A stretch of DNA of 64,000 nucleotides from Geofilum rubicundum JCM 15548 (GCF_000974365.1 NZ_BAZW01000018.1:1-64000); one strand, 5' to 3'. Positions 50,112 to 59,719 are shown, numbered from the stretch's first letter. Translations and numbers: made by a program. Notes: generated by a model not told the origin, from the letters alone.

Positions 50112-51235
50112 TATCTATAATCATCCTATTGGCCTTTATCCCGGGCATTTCCGTTGACAGTCAAAACAGTCAATGGAGCGGACAGCTTTCTGCCTGGGGC
50201 ATGGTCAACGACACCCATGAGCTGCCACTTTGGATGGGAGGCAGATGGTTGCCCCAATTCAACTACCAACTCAATCCGGAAAGTGAGCGACTCTGGGATT
50301 TTGAAGCTTCTGCCAACCTCAATGGTGCTGCAGGAGCAGCGCCGTTCGACCGGTACAGTGGAGACGGCCAGATAAAGGCGTACCGCTTATGGGCGCGCTA
50401 CTCTACCCCGCAACTGGAAATACGGGGTGGACTGCAAAAAATTAATTTTGGTTCGGCGACGCTGTTGAGGCCCCTGATGTGGTTCGATCAGGTAGATGCC
50501 CGCGACCCTCTGCAACTTACGGATGGTGTATGGGCTTTGTTGGGGCGTTACTACTTTTTGAACAATGCCAACATCTGGCTCTGGGTTCTGTATGGCAATG
50601 AGCCACCCAAATCATGGGAAACAACCGGCACGGCTCTCCGCCGGCCTGAATGGGGCGGGCGACTGCAACTGCCGGTTCCCCGGGGAGAGGTGGCGCTTTC
50701 CTATCACCACAGATCCACCAAAGCGTGGGCGCTTGCTGATTCTCTGGTGGCAGACGCCACCATACCAGAAAACAGAATGGGCTGGGATGGTAAATGGGAT
50801 GTAGGAGCGGGTGTCTGGCTAGAATCTGTCTATCTGTGGAAAAGTGAAACGACAGAACCATTTGGGCGGCAATTAATGCTAAACACTGGTCTGGATTATA
50901 CGTTTGGAATAGGTAACGGGTTAACAACCCTTTATGAACATTTATTATTCGCCTACGGGACGAAAAGTCTGGATCTTAAAAATGCCCTGTCATTTTCAGC
51001 CCTTTCTCTGAACTATCCTTTGGCATTGGCCGACGGACTCAGCGCTACGATCTTTTATAACTGGAACAGTCAGATGCTCTACAATATGCTGACCTGGCAA
51101 CATGATTTTTCAAGATGGTCACTATATGCCTTGGCTTACAGCAACCCCAAGACCTACCAACTGCCTTTTCAGGCTCAGGAACAAAATCTGTTTGCGGGGA
51201 ATGGGGTGCAAGTTATGCTGGTTTATAATTATTAG
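50099..51235 (+). CDS. Outer-membrane beta-barrel protein of the ABC transporter locus
   Basis: The 378-residue protein has a signal peptide (MRSLISIIILLAFIPGISV) and many short aromatic strands (WDFEASANLNGAAGAAPFDR, LEIRGGLQKINFGSATLL, GVQVMLVYNY at the end), the look of a 14- to 18-strand barrel. I do not assign a family. It overlaps the TetR gene and precedes an ABC transporter and a LolA-like protein; together these suggest an envelope export or lipid-trafficking system. A purine-rich repeat element starts right at its stop codon. Confidence 0.72.
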   Translation: MRSLISIIILLAFIPGISVDSQNSQWSGQLSAWGMVNDTHELPLWMGGRWLPQFNYQLNPESERLWDFEASANLNGAAGAAPFDRYSGDGQIKAYRLWARYSTPQLEIRGGLQKINFGSATLLRPLMWFDQVDARDPLQLTDGVWALLGRYYFLNNANIWLWVLYGNEPPKSWETTGTALRRPEWGGRLQLPVPRGEVALSYHHRSTKAWALADSLVADATIPENRMGWDGKWDVGAGVWLESVYLWKSETTEPFGRQLMLNTGLDYTFGIGNGLTTLYEHLLFAYGTKSLDLKNALSFSALSLNYPLALADGLSATIFYNWNSQMLYNMLTWQHDFSRWSLYALAYSNPKTYQLPFQAQEQNLFAGNGVQVMLVYNY

Positions 51236-51430
51236 ATAGGTTATTAGGTCGAGAGGCAAGCGAAGCGCAGTCCCGCGAAGCGGGATGAGAGGTTTGGAAG
51301 GGAAGATAGGGTTGATTGGGTAGATTAGGTAGATGGGGTTGATTGGGTAGATGGGGTGAGAAGGGTTGCGAAGTGAAACGGAGTCCCGCGAAGCGGGAAT
51401 GGGGTCAATAGGTTATTAGGTCTTATTTAA
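51236..51430. repeat. Intercistronic purine-rich repeat element, copy 2
   Basis: On the plus strand, which is the sense strand of the flanking genes, this is G/A-rich with units such as TTGATTGGG and TAGATGGGG. It has two copies of the hairpin TCCCGCGAAGCGGGA (about 51271-51284 and 51384-51398). Two GGTTATTAGGTC motifs border it, at 51239-51250 and 51411-51422. Runs of three or four G at 51335-51365 meet the G-quadruplex pattern. It begins at the stop codon of the barrel gene and ends before the ABC ATPase gene. Its first 50 bases match the reverse complement of 33164-33212. Confidence 0.8.
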
Positions 51431-51472
51431 ATGTTGGGGGAAGGAAATATTGTTCAGAAAAATAAAAAAAGC

Positions 51473-52174
51473 ATGGAAAAATCTGTCATTTCGATCCGGC
51501 AACTCGTTAAAAAATTTCCTGCGGGGAAAGGCGAGTTCACTGCCCTGAAGGGCATTGATCTGGAATTTAATACCGGGGAGTTTGCCGGTCTCATTGGACC
51601 CAGTGGTTCGGGAAAAACAACGCTTCTGAACATCATTGGCTCGCTGGATGTACCCTCCACCGGAGAAGCGGTGGTTTTGGGCAGCTCCATAGGGGAGCTA
51701 TCGGCCAGGGAAGCGGCCCGGCTGCGGAAACACAGTCTGGGATTCATTTTCCAAAGCTATAACCTGCTTGCAGTGCACACTGTTTTTGAAAATGTGGAAT
51801 TTCCGTTGTTGCTGCTCGACTACAGCGCTTCAGAACGCAAAAAAATGGTACAGGAAGCGCTGGAATGGGTGGGGCTGACCGACAAGACCGACTCCAGACC
51901 ACCGAAGTTGTCGGGTGGCGAATGCCAGCGGGTGGCCATTGCCCGCGCCATGGTCAAGAAGCCCTCCCTGGTGCTGGCCGATGAACCGACGGCCAATCTG
52001 GATGCGGATAACTCCCACCATATCTTAAAAACCATGGAGACCCTCAATCGGGAGCTGAACACCACGTTTCTGTTTGCCACGCACGACGAAAAAGTGATTG
52101 GCTATCTCCGGCGCAAGATTTTTCTGAAAGATGGTCGGGTAGACAAGGAAGAATGGGTCAAACAAACACCATAA
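51473..52174 (+). CDS. ABC transporter ATPase, LolD/MacB type
   Basis: This has Walker A GPSGSGKTTLLN, the Q loop in FIFQSYNLL, signature LSGGECQRVAIARAM and Walker B LVLADEPTANLD, with the typical LolD-family spacing. The ATG at 51473 (MEKSVISIRQLV) is preferred over the in-frame ATG at 51431, because homologues begin close to this point. Such ATPases power FtsX-type permeases that extract or move lipoproteins, lipids or peptides. The next gene begins 3 bases after its stop codon. Confidence 0.93.
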   Translation: MEKSVISIRQLVKKFPAGKGEFTALKGIDLEFNTGEFAGLIGPSGSGKTTLLNIIGSLDVPSTGEAVVLGSSIGELSAREAARLRKHSLGFIFQSYNLLAVHTVFENVEFPLLLLDYSASERKKMVQEALEWVGLTDKTDSRPPKLSGGECQRVAIARAMVKKPSLVLADEPTANLDADNSHHILKTMETLNRELNTTFLFATHDEKVIGYLRRKIFLKDGRVDKEEWVKQTP

Positions 52175-52177
52175 GCT

Positions 52178-53353
52178 ATGAAAACCGCAATAAAACTGGC
52201 CTACAGAAACCTTACGGGAGCAGGTTTGCGCACCTGGCTCAATGTCATTGTGCTCTCCTTCTCCTTTGTGGTCATTCTGTTTATGAAAGGGGTCATGTCG
52301 GGTTGGGATTTGCAGGCTAAAACCGACTTAACCCAATGGGAAATTGCTGGCGGAAAATATTGGCATCAGCAATACGACCCCTACGATCCCTTCACGCTGA
52401 GCGACAGTCACGCCCCCATCCCGCCGGAACTGGCCGACGAGATAGCGGCAGGCGACATGGTACCCCTTTTGATGACCCAAGGCAGCATCTACCCGCAGGG
52501 CCGCTTGCAGAGTGTCCTCATTAAAGGCATTCCCGCTGAACAGTCGCTGCTCAAACTACCGACCCACCAATTGGATACGGTCACCGAAGCTTTCCCGGCC
52601 ATCATCGGAGCCATGATGGCCCGTAACCTGAAGCTGGAGATCGGCCAATATGTGACCATTCGCTGGCGGGATGTCAACGGCACTTTCGATGCCCATGATA
52701 TTTTGATTACGGATATCTTTTCATCCAATGTCCCCTCGGCGGAAGCGGGACAAATTTACCTGCCGCTTGAAACCCTGCAGGAGATGCTTTCCATGCCCGG
52801 AGAGACTACCATATTGACCTTTCGGGATGAAGAAAGGGAACGAACATCGGTTGAGGGTTTTAGCCTCAAAACCAAAGAGACCCTCACGGCCTCCATTGAT
52901 GAAATGCTGAAGACTAAGGAGGTGGGACAAGGCATTCTCTATTTTATACTGCTTCTCCTGGCCATGTTGGCGATTTTCGACACCCAGGTCTTGTCCATTT
53001 TTAAACGCCAGAAAGAAATCGGCACCTACATTGCTCTTGGCTATACCCGGGGCCAGGTCGTGGGACTGTTTACCGTGGAAGGAGCCATGCACTCAGTACT
53101 GGCCGCCCTGGTCGGCGCCCTCTATGGGACGCCTTTGCTTTGGTGGATGGCTAAAAACGGCTGGACCATGCCCGTCGATACCAGCGAATTTGGCGTGCCC
53201 ATCGCCCAAACTCTCTATCCTGTATTCAGTCCGGGATTAATCGTCTCTACCACCCTTCTGGTGGTGCTTATAACGACCATCGTGAGCTACTGGCCATCAC
53301 GTAAAATTGCTAAAATGAATCCAACCGAAGCTTTAAGGGGGAAAATACAATGA
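52178..53353 (+). CDS. ABC transporter permease, FtsX/LolC-like, first subunit
   Basis: The 391-residue membrane protein has one segment near the N-terminus (TWLNVIVLSFSFVVILFMKG), a large periplasmic domain of about 210 residues, and three segments at the C-terminal end (ILYFILLLLAMLAIFDTQVL, AMHSVLAALVGALYGTPLLW, LIVSTTLLVVLITTIVSYWP), followed by SRKIAKMNPTEALRGK. This is the FtsX/MacB permease topology. It overlaps the second permease gene by 4 bases. Confidence 0.92.
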   Translation: MKTAIKLAYRNLTGAGLRTWLNVIVLSFSFVVILFMKGVMSGWDLQAKTDLTQWEIAGGKYWHQQYDPYDPFTLSDSHAPIPPELADEIAAGDMVPLLMTQGSIYPQGRLQSVLIKGIPAEQSLLKLPTHQLDTVTEAFPAIIGAMMARNLKLEIGQYVTIRWRDVNGTFDAHDILITDIFSSNVPSAEAGQIYLPLETLQEMLSMPGETTILTFRDEERERTSVEGFSLKTKETLTASIDEMLKTKEVGQGILYFILLLLAMLAIFDTQVLSIFKRQKEIGTYIALGYTRGQVVGLFTVEGAMHSVLAALVGALYGTPLLWWMAKNGWTMPVDTSEFGVPIAQTLYPVFSPGLIVSTTLLVVLITTIVSYWPSRKIAKMNPTEALRGKIQ

Positions 53354-54622
53354 TACCATTTCTACTAAAAGGACTGCTTCGCGATAAAAGCCGCAGTCGG
53401 CTACCCATCCTGGTGGTGGCCATCGGGGTTATGCTAACGGTCTTTATGCATGCCTACATCACCGGTTTTATGGGTGATACCATTGAAATGAATGCCAACT
53501 TCTCCAATGGCCATGTCAAAATCATGACCCGGGCCTATGCTGAGAACATGGACCAGATGCCCAATGATTTGGCACTGATGGAGACGGATCGACTGCTGGA
53601 AGCGCTCAAAACGCAATTTAGCTCTGTGGACTGGGCGCCACGCATCCGCTTTGGCGGACTGCTGGATGTGCCCAATGAGCAAGGGGAAACCCGGTCGCAG
53701 GGACCGGTATACGGACTGGGTCTCGATTTCCTCTCACCGGAAAGTGGGGAAGCCGGGCGACTAAACCTGGATAACGCGCTGGTGCGTGGACAAATAATCA
53801 GTCAAAGCGGAGAAGCCTCATCAGCGAACTCTTTTCTCAAAAAATGCACATCAACCCGGGTGATACGGTTACCTTAATCGGGTCAACCATGAACGGCAGC
53901 ATGGCTTTCTATAACTTCACAGTGGTGGGAACCGTCACTTTTGGTTCTGAGGCATTAGACCGGGGCGCCCTTCTTATTGATTTGGAAGATGCCCGCTACG
54001 CCTTGGATATGCAGAATGCGGCTGGAGAGATTCTCGGATTTCAGCAGGAAGGCTATTACCATGATGCAGCCGCCCTTGAAATGGCCCACCGCTTCAACCA
54101 ACAGCATTCGAGCACAGATGATGAATTTGCGCCCGTCATGAAAAGCCTCAGTCGGCAAGGCAACATGGGCCTGTATGTTTCGATGGCCCAATACTGGTCG
54201 GTTTACATCTCTTTGCTCTTTGTCCTCACCATGGGACTGGTTTTATGGAATGCGGGACTGCTGGGCAGTCTCCGGCGCTACGGTGAGTTTGGGGTACGAC
54301 TGGCTATGGGAGAAGCGAAAGATCATGTCTTTGCTACCCTCATCTATGAAGCCATCGCTATAGGCATTATCGGCACGCTTATTGGTACGGCTTTCGGACT
54401 GCTTTTCGCGTGGTTGTTGCAGACCTACGGCTTAAACATTTCTGGCATGATGGAAGGAGCTCCATGATGATGCCGTCGACCATTCGGGCGAGAATTACGG
54501 CCGAAAGCTACTATCTGGGCTTCATCCCCGGACTGCTTTCGACCGTTGCCGGAACCATGCTGGCGGGCATTGGTATTTACCGCAGGCAAACGTCTCAGTT
54601 GTTTAAGGAACTTGAAACCTGA
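53350..54622 (+). CDS. ABC transporter permease, FtsX/LolC-like, second subunit, two frame breaks
   Basis: This is the second half of the transporter, with the same layout: an N-terminal membrane segment (LPILVVAIGVMLTVFMHAYI), a periplasmic domain, then three segments (VYISLLFVLTMGLVLWNAGL, IAIGIIGTLIGTAFGLLFAW, GFIPGLLSTVAGTMLAGIGI). Breaks at about 53819 and 54462 are each restored by one base (GEALISELFSQKMHINPG; MMEGASMMMPSTIRAR). The repaired length is about 424 residues, normal for the family, so the gene is probably intact in the organism. Confidence 0.88.
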
Positions 54623-54781
54623 ATTTTTATGATCTAACACGATTATCCGCTTAAAACTTTTGAATCATTCCATGTAGATGATGTTGACAGATAAAATAAA
54701 TAATATTTGTTGCAGGATTTCCTTTCCACCTCAAGTTAATTTTTAGAAATTCCCCATACATTAATGAATAAAACTACAATA

Positions 54782-55518
54782 ATGAAATACACGCTTCTGG
54801 CTTTTACCATGTTTGGCCTTGCTGCACTGGCCCAGGCAAAGCCCACCGCTGAAGAAATCATTCAAAAAGTGGACGACAACTTGTCGTCCGACAACCGCAT
54901 CATGGAAACGTCGATCACCATTCACGGTCGTCGCTCCTCGCGCACACTCACGCTAAAACATACGCCGTAGGCACGCAAAAATCCTTCACCGAGTACCTGT
55001 CGCCGGCGCGCGACAAGGGGACCAAAATGCTGAAACTCGAGGATCAGCTATGGATCTATTCCCCATCGACCGACCGCACCATTCAGATTGCAGGGCACAT
55101 GCTACGGCAATCGGTGATGGGGTCCGACCTGTCATACGAGGACATGATGGACGACCGACCGCTGACGGAAACCTACGAGGCGACGATTTTAGGGAAGGAA
55201 AAACTGGACAACCGCGATGTTTATCTCCTTGAGCTGAAAGCCAAAGTGAGCGATGTGGCCTACCATTCAAGCAAAATGTGGGTGGATGCGGAGCGCTTCA
55301 TACCGCTTAAGCAAGAAATGCACGCCAAAAGCGGACAGTTACTGAAACGTATTGAGCTGCGGGATGTGGAAAAAACAGAAGGACGCTGGTTTCCCAAAAC
55401 CATGATTTATAAGGATATGCTAAAGGATGGAGAGGGCACCGAATATAAAATCACCGATATTCGGTTCAACGCGGAAATACCTGAATACATCTTTTCAAAA
55501 GCCGCACTGAAGCGCTAG
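54782..55518 (+). CDS. LolA-like outer-membrane lipoprotein-sorting protein, one frame break
   Basis: A signal peptide (MKYTLLAFTMFGLAALAQA) is followed by a LolA-type sheet: ADEEIIQKVDD-like start (PTAEEIIQKVDDNLSSDNRI), KGTKMLKLEDQLWIYSPSTD, MGSDLSYEDMMDDRPLTETY, and ending SKAALKR. This is the LolA-like family often encoded with FtsX permeases and a barrel. The frame breaks near 54955-54960; adding one A to an A run joins HTLTLK-type to TYAVGTQKSFTEYLSP. An in-frame ATG at 54764 is an alternative start. A 141-base gap separates it from the permeases. Confidence 0.88.
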
Positions 55519-55528
55519 GCTTCAGTGC
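55504..55528. terminator. Hairpin terminator shared by convergent genes
   Basis: A perfect 10-base stem (GCACTGAAGC, loop GCTAG, GCTTCAGTGC) overlaps the stop codon of the LolA-like gene and lies 4 bases from the stop codon of the convergent DUF1858 gene. No T run follows on the plus strand. Confidence 0.65.
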
Positions 55529-55531
55529 CTA

Positions 55532-56044
55532 CTACGACTTTCTACGAAGATAACTAAGTACCCCATCCTCCTTTTGTAGGGATAGCACTGCAAAACCCTG
55601 CTCCTTGAGCATATCCAGCAAAGGGGCGGGGACAAAAGGCGACTTCAGTTCTAAAACTTCTCCCTCACCCAGTTGCCGGGCAGTACTCAGAACGGCGGCC
55701 ATAGGACTCTCTCCGCGATTGATCACATCCGTGGCGTCAAAAGACCGGACCACCTGGCTGTCACCCAACCAATCCGGTAACTCCGTCACCACATCCTCCG
55801 TCTCCCCGCTGGCATGCACTTCCCCTGCTTGTCCCACAGCCTCTCGCAGGCGCAGCACCAGCTCATCCACTCTTATCTGGCCGATGGTGGCCGCCTGCTG
55901 CAGGGTGGCGACTTTCCCAATGGTTCTGCGCAAAATGGGGTTCTTCAACTTTTCGAAGGCCGGCGATATGTCAATCAACACGGATTCCAACTGAGGCCAC
56001 TCTTCCAACAACTCACCAATCTTTGTCTTTGGCGTAATCTGCAT
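55532..56044 (-). CDS. DUF1858 and DUF2249 domain protein
   Basis: Residues 1-60 (MQITPKTKIGELLEEWPQLE, then FEKLKNPILRRTIGKVATLQ) match DUF1858-type domains. Residues 105-170 (VVRSFDATDVINRGESPMAA, then LGEGEVLELKSPFVPAPLLD) match the TusA-like DUF2249 fold. These proteins accompany hemerythrin or DUF438 proteins in anaerobes and are thought to act in nitrogen-oxide or redox stress, without proven biochemistry. It lies 9 bases after the DUF438 gene, in the same operon. Confidence 0.8.
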   Translation of the reverse strand: MQITPKTKIGELLEEWPQLESVLIDISPAFEKLKNPILRRTIGKVATLQQAATIGQIRVDELVLRLREAVGQAGEVHASGETEDVVTELPDWLGDSQVVRSFDATDVINRGESPMAAVLSTARQLGEGEVLELKSPFVPAPLLDMLKEQGFAVLSLQKEDGVLSYLRRKS

Positions 56045-56053
56045 ATTTCCGGG

Positions 56054-57283
56054 TTATTTGGAATAGTTGAGCAGGCGCTGCTCTCCCTCTAACTGACGTA
56101 ATTTGGTCAAATCCTGTGTAAACTCAACCGTTCCCAGATATTCATCTTCCTTACCACGCATGGCAAAATATTCGATGTAAATAAAGCGCTCCTTGAATTG
56201 TATCCAGAAAGCGGCACTGTTCTCCTTGCCTGATTTAAAATCATTCACAATCTGATCCACAATATGAACACTTCCGGGTGGATGACACATGCGCACATCA
56301 CGCCCCAATATGGCCCGGTTACGGGCAAATACACGGTTGGGACCGTGCGAAAAGAATTTCACTTTATCATCCTTGTCCACAAAGGTCAGGTCAATCGGCA
56401 AAACCGTAAACAAGGCAGCCAGCTCGTCCACATTAAAGGCGCCGGTTGGCAGACGAATACTGTTATCCACACCATAGGTAACCGGATTGGTCTCCACGTT
56501 TTCAGGTGTCCACTCCACCTCCGGGTCGATCAGACAAAACCCGTACTCGGGTGTCTGCTGATCCACCTGGTACCACTCTTCATCGGTCAGGGTATCCATG
56601 CTCATGGGCAATAAAATCTCCTCCTCCTTCATAATCATATCCAGCACAGCCTTAACGGCTGGCTTCACAGCTCCTTCAACCACCAAAGGCAATTCATCCA
56701 GAGTGAGTGCCTCATGGTTACTAACGGCATCAATAGCAGCTTTCAGAAATTCGCGCGTCTCATCGTGCTTGCCCCACATGACTTTGGGGGGACCAGTAAT
56801 CCCGTGGGTTTCTAAAAAGGGAAACAACAGATATTCCTTGCGCAGATAGTGCTTATCCACATCCATCAGATTGTTCAGTTTACCATGAACCCCTACCAGC
56901 CACTTCGGCAGATCCGCTTGTTTGAGTTCGGGTATTTGGTCGAAAAGGACTCCCAACTCCTTGGCTTCTGCTTCAAGCGCCCGGTTTTCCTGCATGAAAA
57001 GGTCAACCGGATGCCCCTCCGGCACCTTGGCTGCACCGCTTGTATCGATACGTCCTTCCAGCACATCTGTATGCACATCACAAAGTCTAAGCACCTCTTC
57101 CACCGGCAGCCCTTCGGCGATCAGCTCCTGCTCCACCTCCACCACATCATCATAGGGAATGTATTGCAAGAGTTCGGTCAAACGCTTTTTTACCTGTTCC
57201 GGTGCCTGCCCGCTGTGCAGTTCCAAAATCATGTGCTTAAGCATCTCTTTACGCTTCTCTGAATTATTGATTAGTTCACTCAT
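56054..57283 (-). CDS. DUF438 domain protein with hemerythrin-like and PAS domains
   Basis: The 409-residue protein has an N-terminal DUF438 domain (LKHMILELHSGQAPEQVKKR, then LCDVHTDVLEG). A hemerythrin-like helical bundle follows with candidate iron ligands (VDKHYLRKEYLLFPFLETHG, VMWGKHDETREFLK, KEEEILLPMSMDTL), and a PAS domain from about residue 280 (LPIDLTFVDKDDKVKFFSHG, then RDVRMCHPPGSVHIVDQIV). Such proteins probably bind a diiron site and respond to oxygen or nitric oxide. The PAS part could report that state to a partner. An inverted repeat lies 67-102 bases upstream. Confidence 0.85.
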   Translation of the reverse strand: MSELINNSEKRKEMLKHMILELHSGQAPEQVKKRLTELLQYIPYDDVVEVEQELIAEGLPVEEVLRLCDVHTDVLEGRIDTSGAAKVPEGHPVDLFMQENRALEAEAKELGVLFDQIPELKQADLPKWLVGVHGKLNNLMDVDKHYLRKEYLLFPFLETHGITGPPKVMWGKHDETREFLKAAIDAVSNHEALTLDELPLVVEGAVKPAVKAVLDMIMKEEEILLPMSMDTLTDEEWYQVDQQTPEYGFCLIDPEVEWTPENVETNPVTYGVDNSIRLPTGAFNVDELAALFTVLPIDLTFVDKDDKVKFFSHGPNRVFARNRAILGRDVRMCHPPGSVHIVDQIVNDFKSGKENSAAFWIQFKERFIYIEYFAMRGKEDEYLGTVEFTQDLTKLRQLEGEQRLLNYSK

Positions 57284-57349
57284 ATGGCTTTGTTTTAATG
57301 GTCATCGAATGATGAAACCCCACTCTGATCGAATAGGACCTATACAAAT

Positions 57350-57385
57350 ATAGCATATAAAGAGTAAAAACTCTTTATATGCTAT
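57350..57385. promoter_or_regulatory. 16-base perfect inverted repeat upstream of the DUF438 gene
   Basis: The arms 57350-57365 and 57370-57385 are perfect reverse complements (ATAGCATATAAAGAGT and its complement) around AAAA. A T run follows on the plus strand, but the flanking genes both point to the minus strand, where no T run follows. It could be the terminator of the oxidoreductase gene or an operator for the DUF438 operon. Confidence 0.55.
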
Positions 57386-57406
57386 GTCTTTTTTCTTCCT
57401 GATTAT

Positions 57407-58756
57407 TTAAACAATCGTCAACCGTGGCTCCAGCGAAGTCAAACCCTTGATATCAACCGGGCCACCCGTCTCAATACTTTTACGGGCAGCAATACCGGTT
57501 AAGACAGACATCACACCATCTCTGAGACTGGCCTGCTGATTCAAGGGGTCAGGCATATCCGGATCTTTAAACAGCTTATCCATCATCAAGGTATCACCGC
57601 CCCAATGACCTTCGCGTACATAATCGATGCGGAAAATCCTGGGTTTTTCATTGGTATATCGGTCTATCGGCGTAAAGGTCATTTCCGCGAAACCCTTTCC
57701 CGGGTAACCTTCAATGCGGGCTTCGAGACGACCTTTGGTGCCGTTGAAGGCGATCCAATAACCATCATAGTCGGTATCCCCGGTCAACGAATAGTTCAAC
57801 AGGGTACCATTCATATATTTCACCACCGCCGCGTGCTTTTCATAAATATCGATGTTCTCTCGGAACACACAATTATCCCTGATGTAGCCATCGTGATGCT
57901 CGTTATCCACATAGAGGGCTTTCAAAAATTCATTCTTATTAATATCCCAATAATAGGGACACTCACTGGTAAAGGCACAGTTGCGGCAATTCTCACCTCT
58001 GTAGGGTCCCTTTTTGCCAAAGCGGTCCAAAGAACCGTAGGCAAAGACCTGTCGCGGCTCCGAATTTAAAAACCAGTTAACCATATCAAAATGGTGCGTG
58101 GCTTTGTGTACCCACAGAGTTCCCCCTCTGTCCCTTTCACCATGCCAGCGTTGCATGTAATACATTAAGTGACTGTGATGAATGTTCCAATGAAAATCGA
58201 CCGTATTAATATCCCCTACCAGTCCGGACATCAACAGCTCTTTCATCTTTGCCCGGTAGGGTGGATAACGGTAATTAAACGTAACGATGATATGACGTCC
58301 CGTCCGTTTTTCCGCATCCAATATGGCCTGTGCTTTCTCCTCATCAATGGTCAAGGGCTTTTCCGTAATGATGTCACATCCCATTTCCATCCCTTTAATA
58401 ATCACTTCATGATGGTAGCGGTCTTCTGTGGTCACAATCAAAACCTCAGGTTTTGTTTGCTGAATCATCTTTTCCAAATCGGTGAAAGTGGGACACCCGG
58501 CTCCAATATAGCCATCTGCAAATTCTAAACGTCCCGGATTGGTGTCGCACAAGCCGACCAATTCGATGTACGCACCATAATCGCGCACCAAATTCTGGCC
58601 AAACATATTCACCCCTCTGATACCGGTTCCAACCAAAGCAAACTTTCGCTTCGGCCCCTTCGCAGATTGCGGGGCCGAAGGCATGGCCGCAGCAGAATTC
58701 ACCAATAACGCACCAGCTGCTACCCCTGTGCTTGTAATAAACTTTCGTCGATCCAT
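57407..58756 (-). CDS. Gfo/Idh/MocA-family oxidoreductase with Tat-type leader
   Basis: The start at 58756 gives MDRRKFITSTGVAAGALLVN, a twin-arginine-type signal typical of Bacteroidota oxidoreductases of this family. The NAD(P)-binding fold follows (KRKFALVGTGIRGVNMFGQN) and the catalytic-site motif is TEKPLTIDEEKAQ; the substrate domain has RWHGERDRGGTLWVHKATHH. A cysteine cluster (CRNCAFTSEC) may bind a metal. Such enzymes act on sugars, inositols or glycan ends; the exact substrate is not evident. It is a single gene. Confidence 0.87.
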   Translation of the reverse strand: MDRRKFITSTGVAAGALLVNSAAAMPSAPQSAKGPKRKFALVGTGIRGVNMFGQNLVRDYGAYIELVGLCDTNPGRLEFADGYIGAGCPTFTDLEKMIQQTKPEVLIVTTEDRYHHEVIIKGMEMGCDIITEKPLTIDEEKAQAILDAEKRTGRHIIVTFNYRYPPYRAKMKELLMSGLVGDINTVDFHWNIHHSHLMYYMQRWHGERDRGGTLWVHKATHHFDMVNWFLNSEPRQVFAYGSLDRFGKKGPYRGENCRNCAFTSECPYYWDINKNEFLKALYVDNEHHDGYIRDNCVFRENIDIYEKHAAVVKYMNGTLLNYSLTGDTDYDGYWIAFNGTKGRLEARIEGYPGKGFAEMTFTPIDRYTNEKPRIFRIDYVREGHWGGDTLMMDKLFKDPDMPDPLNQQASLRDGVMSVLTGIAARKSIETGGPVDIKGLTSLEPRLTIV

Positions 58757-58924
58757 CTTGTTTATTTTAAAATGAGACATCAATGACCACTTGGAATGTA
58801 TAAATTTATTAATTTTTGCCAAAAGAAACTAAGGCGAATCCCATCCAACATGGGTGACAATCTGTTGTAATTAGGGTTATAAAATGAGATTTTTTCCGAA
58901 ATTTGTCTTCTAAACAAGCACAAA

Positions 58925-59590
58925 GTGAGCAAGACCTTAAAAGAGCTGATTGCCGAGGGGGAACACCAAACCCAGGATTTCAAATATGCCATAAACGACT
59001 CCAAAAAAATTGCGCGTTCTCTGGCGGCCTTTGCCAACACCAATGGCGGCAGATTGCTGGTGGGGGTAAAGGACAACGGACGCGTGGCTGGGGTTTCTTC
59101 CGATGAGGAATACTATATGATTGAGGCTGCAGCCAGTATGTATTGCCAGCCACCCGTCCCATTTGAAACCGCTTTGTGGGAGGAAGACGGCAAGACGGTG
59201 CTCGAAGTACTTGTGCCCAAAAGTGAAAACAAACCGCACAAAGCACCTACCAAAGAGGGCGACTATAAAGTCTATGTGCGGGTCAACGACCAGAACATCC
59301 TGGCCAATAGTGTGCTTTTGAAAGTTTGGTCGCGCCAAAAAAGGAAGCAAGGCACCTTTTTAAAACTGACGCAGGCAGAAAACATCCTGCTCGCTTATCT
59401 GTCTGATCATCCGCACATTTCCATGAGTGCCTTTCAGCGGTTGGCGGGTGTTAACCGGTGGACCGCCGAAAAAATCATCGTCAACCTGCTGGTCATTCAA
59501 GTACTGGAAATGGAACTCAGTGAAAAGCATTGCTTATACAAACTTAGGCCTGTCAAGAAGTCAGACCCAAAAAGCAGCCCTAAACCATGA
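58925..59590 (+). CDS. AlbA_2 (Schlafen-like) domain regulator
   Basis: The 221-residue protein starts at GTG (58925). The AlbA_2 domain covers residues 10-130: EGEHQTQDFKYAINDSKKIA, then RSLAAFANTNGGRLLVGVKD. The last 80 residues form a winged-helix-like region (LLAYLSDHPHISMSAFQRLA). These proteins are found widely as predicted regulators or nucleic-acid-binding proteins; no target can be proposed. Confidence 0.8.
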   Translation: MSKTLKELIAEGEHQTQDFKYAINDSKKIARSLAAFANTNGGRLLVGVKDNGRVAGVSSDEEYYMIEAAASMYCQPPVPFETALWEEDGKTVLEVLVPKSENKPHKAPTKEGDYKVYVRVNDQNILANSVLLKVWSRQKRKQGTFLKLTQAENILLAYLSDHPHISMSAFQRLAGVNRWTAEKIIVNLLVIQVLEMELSEKHCLYKLRPVKKSDPKSSPKP

Positions 59591-59719
59591 TGAAATTTTG
59601 GACAGGCACCCATTATTTCTCTGGCATACGGATATCGATGCGGGGTATATGCGCTCATGCAATTAATTTGATTAAATATTTTCAGACTATACTAAAAGCC
59701 GGACCGGCACAAAAGCTAT

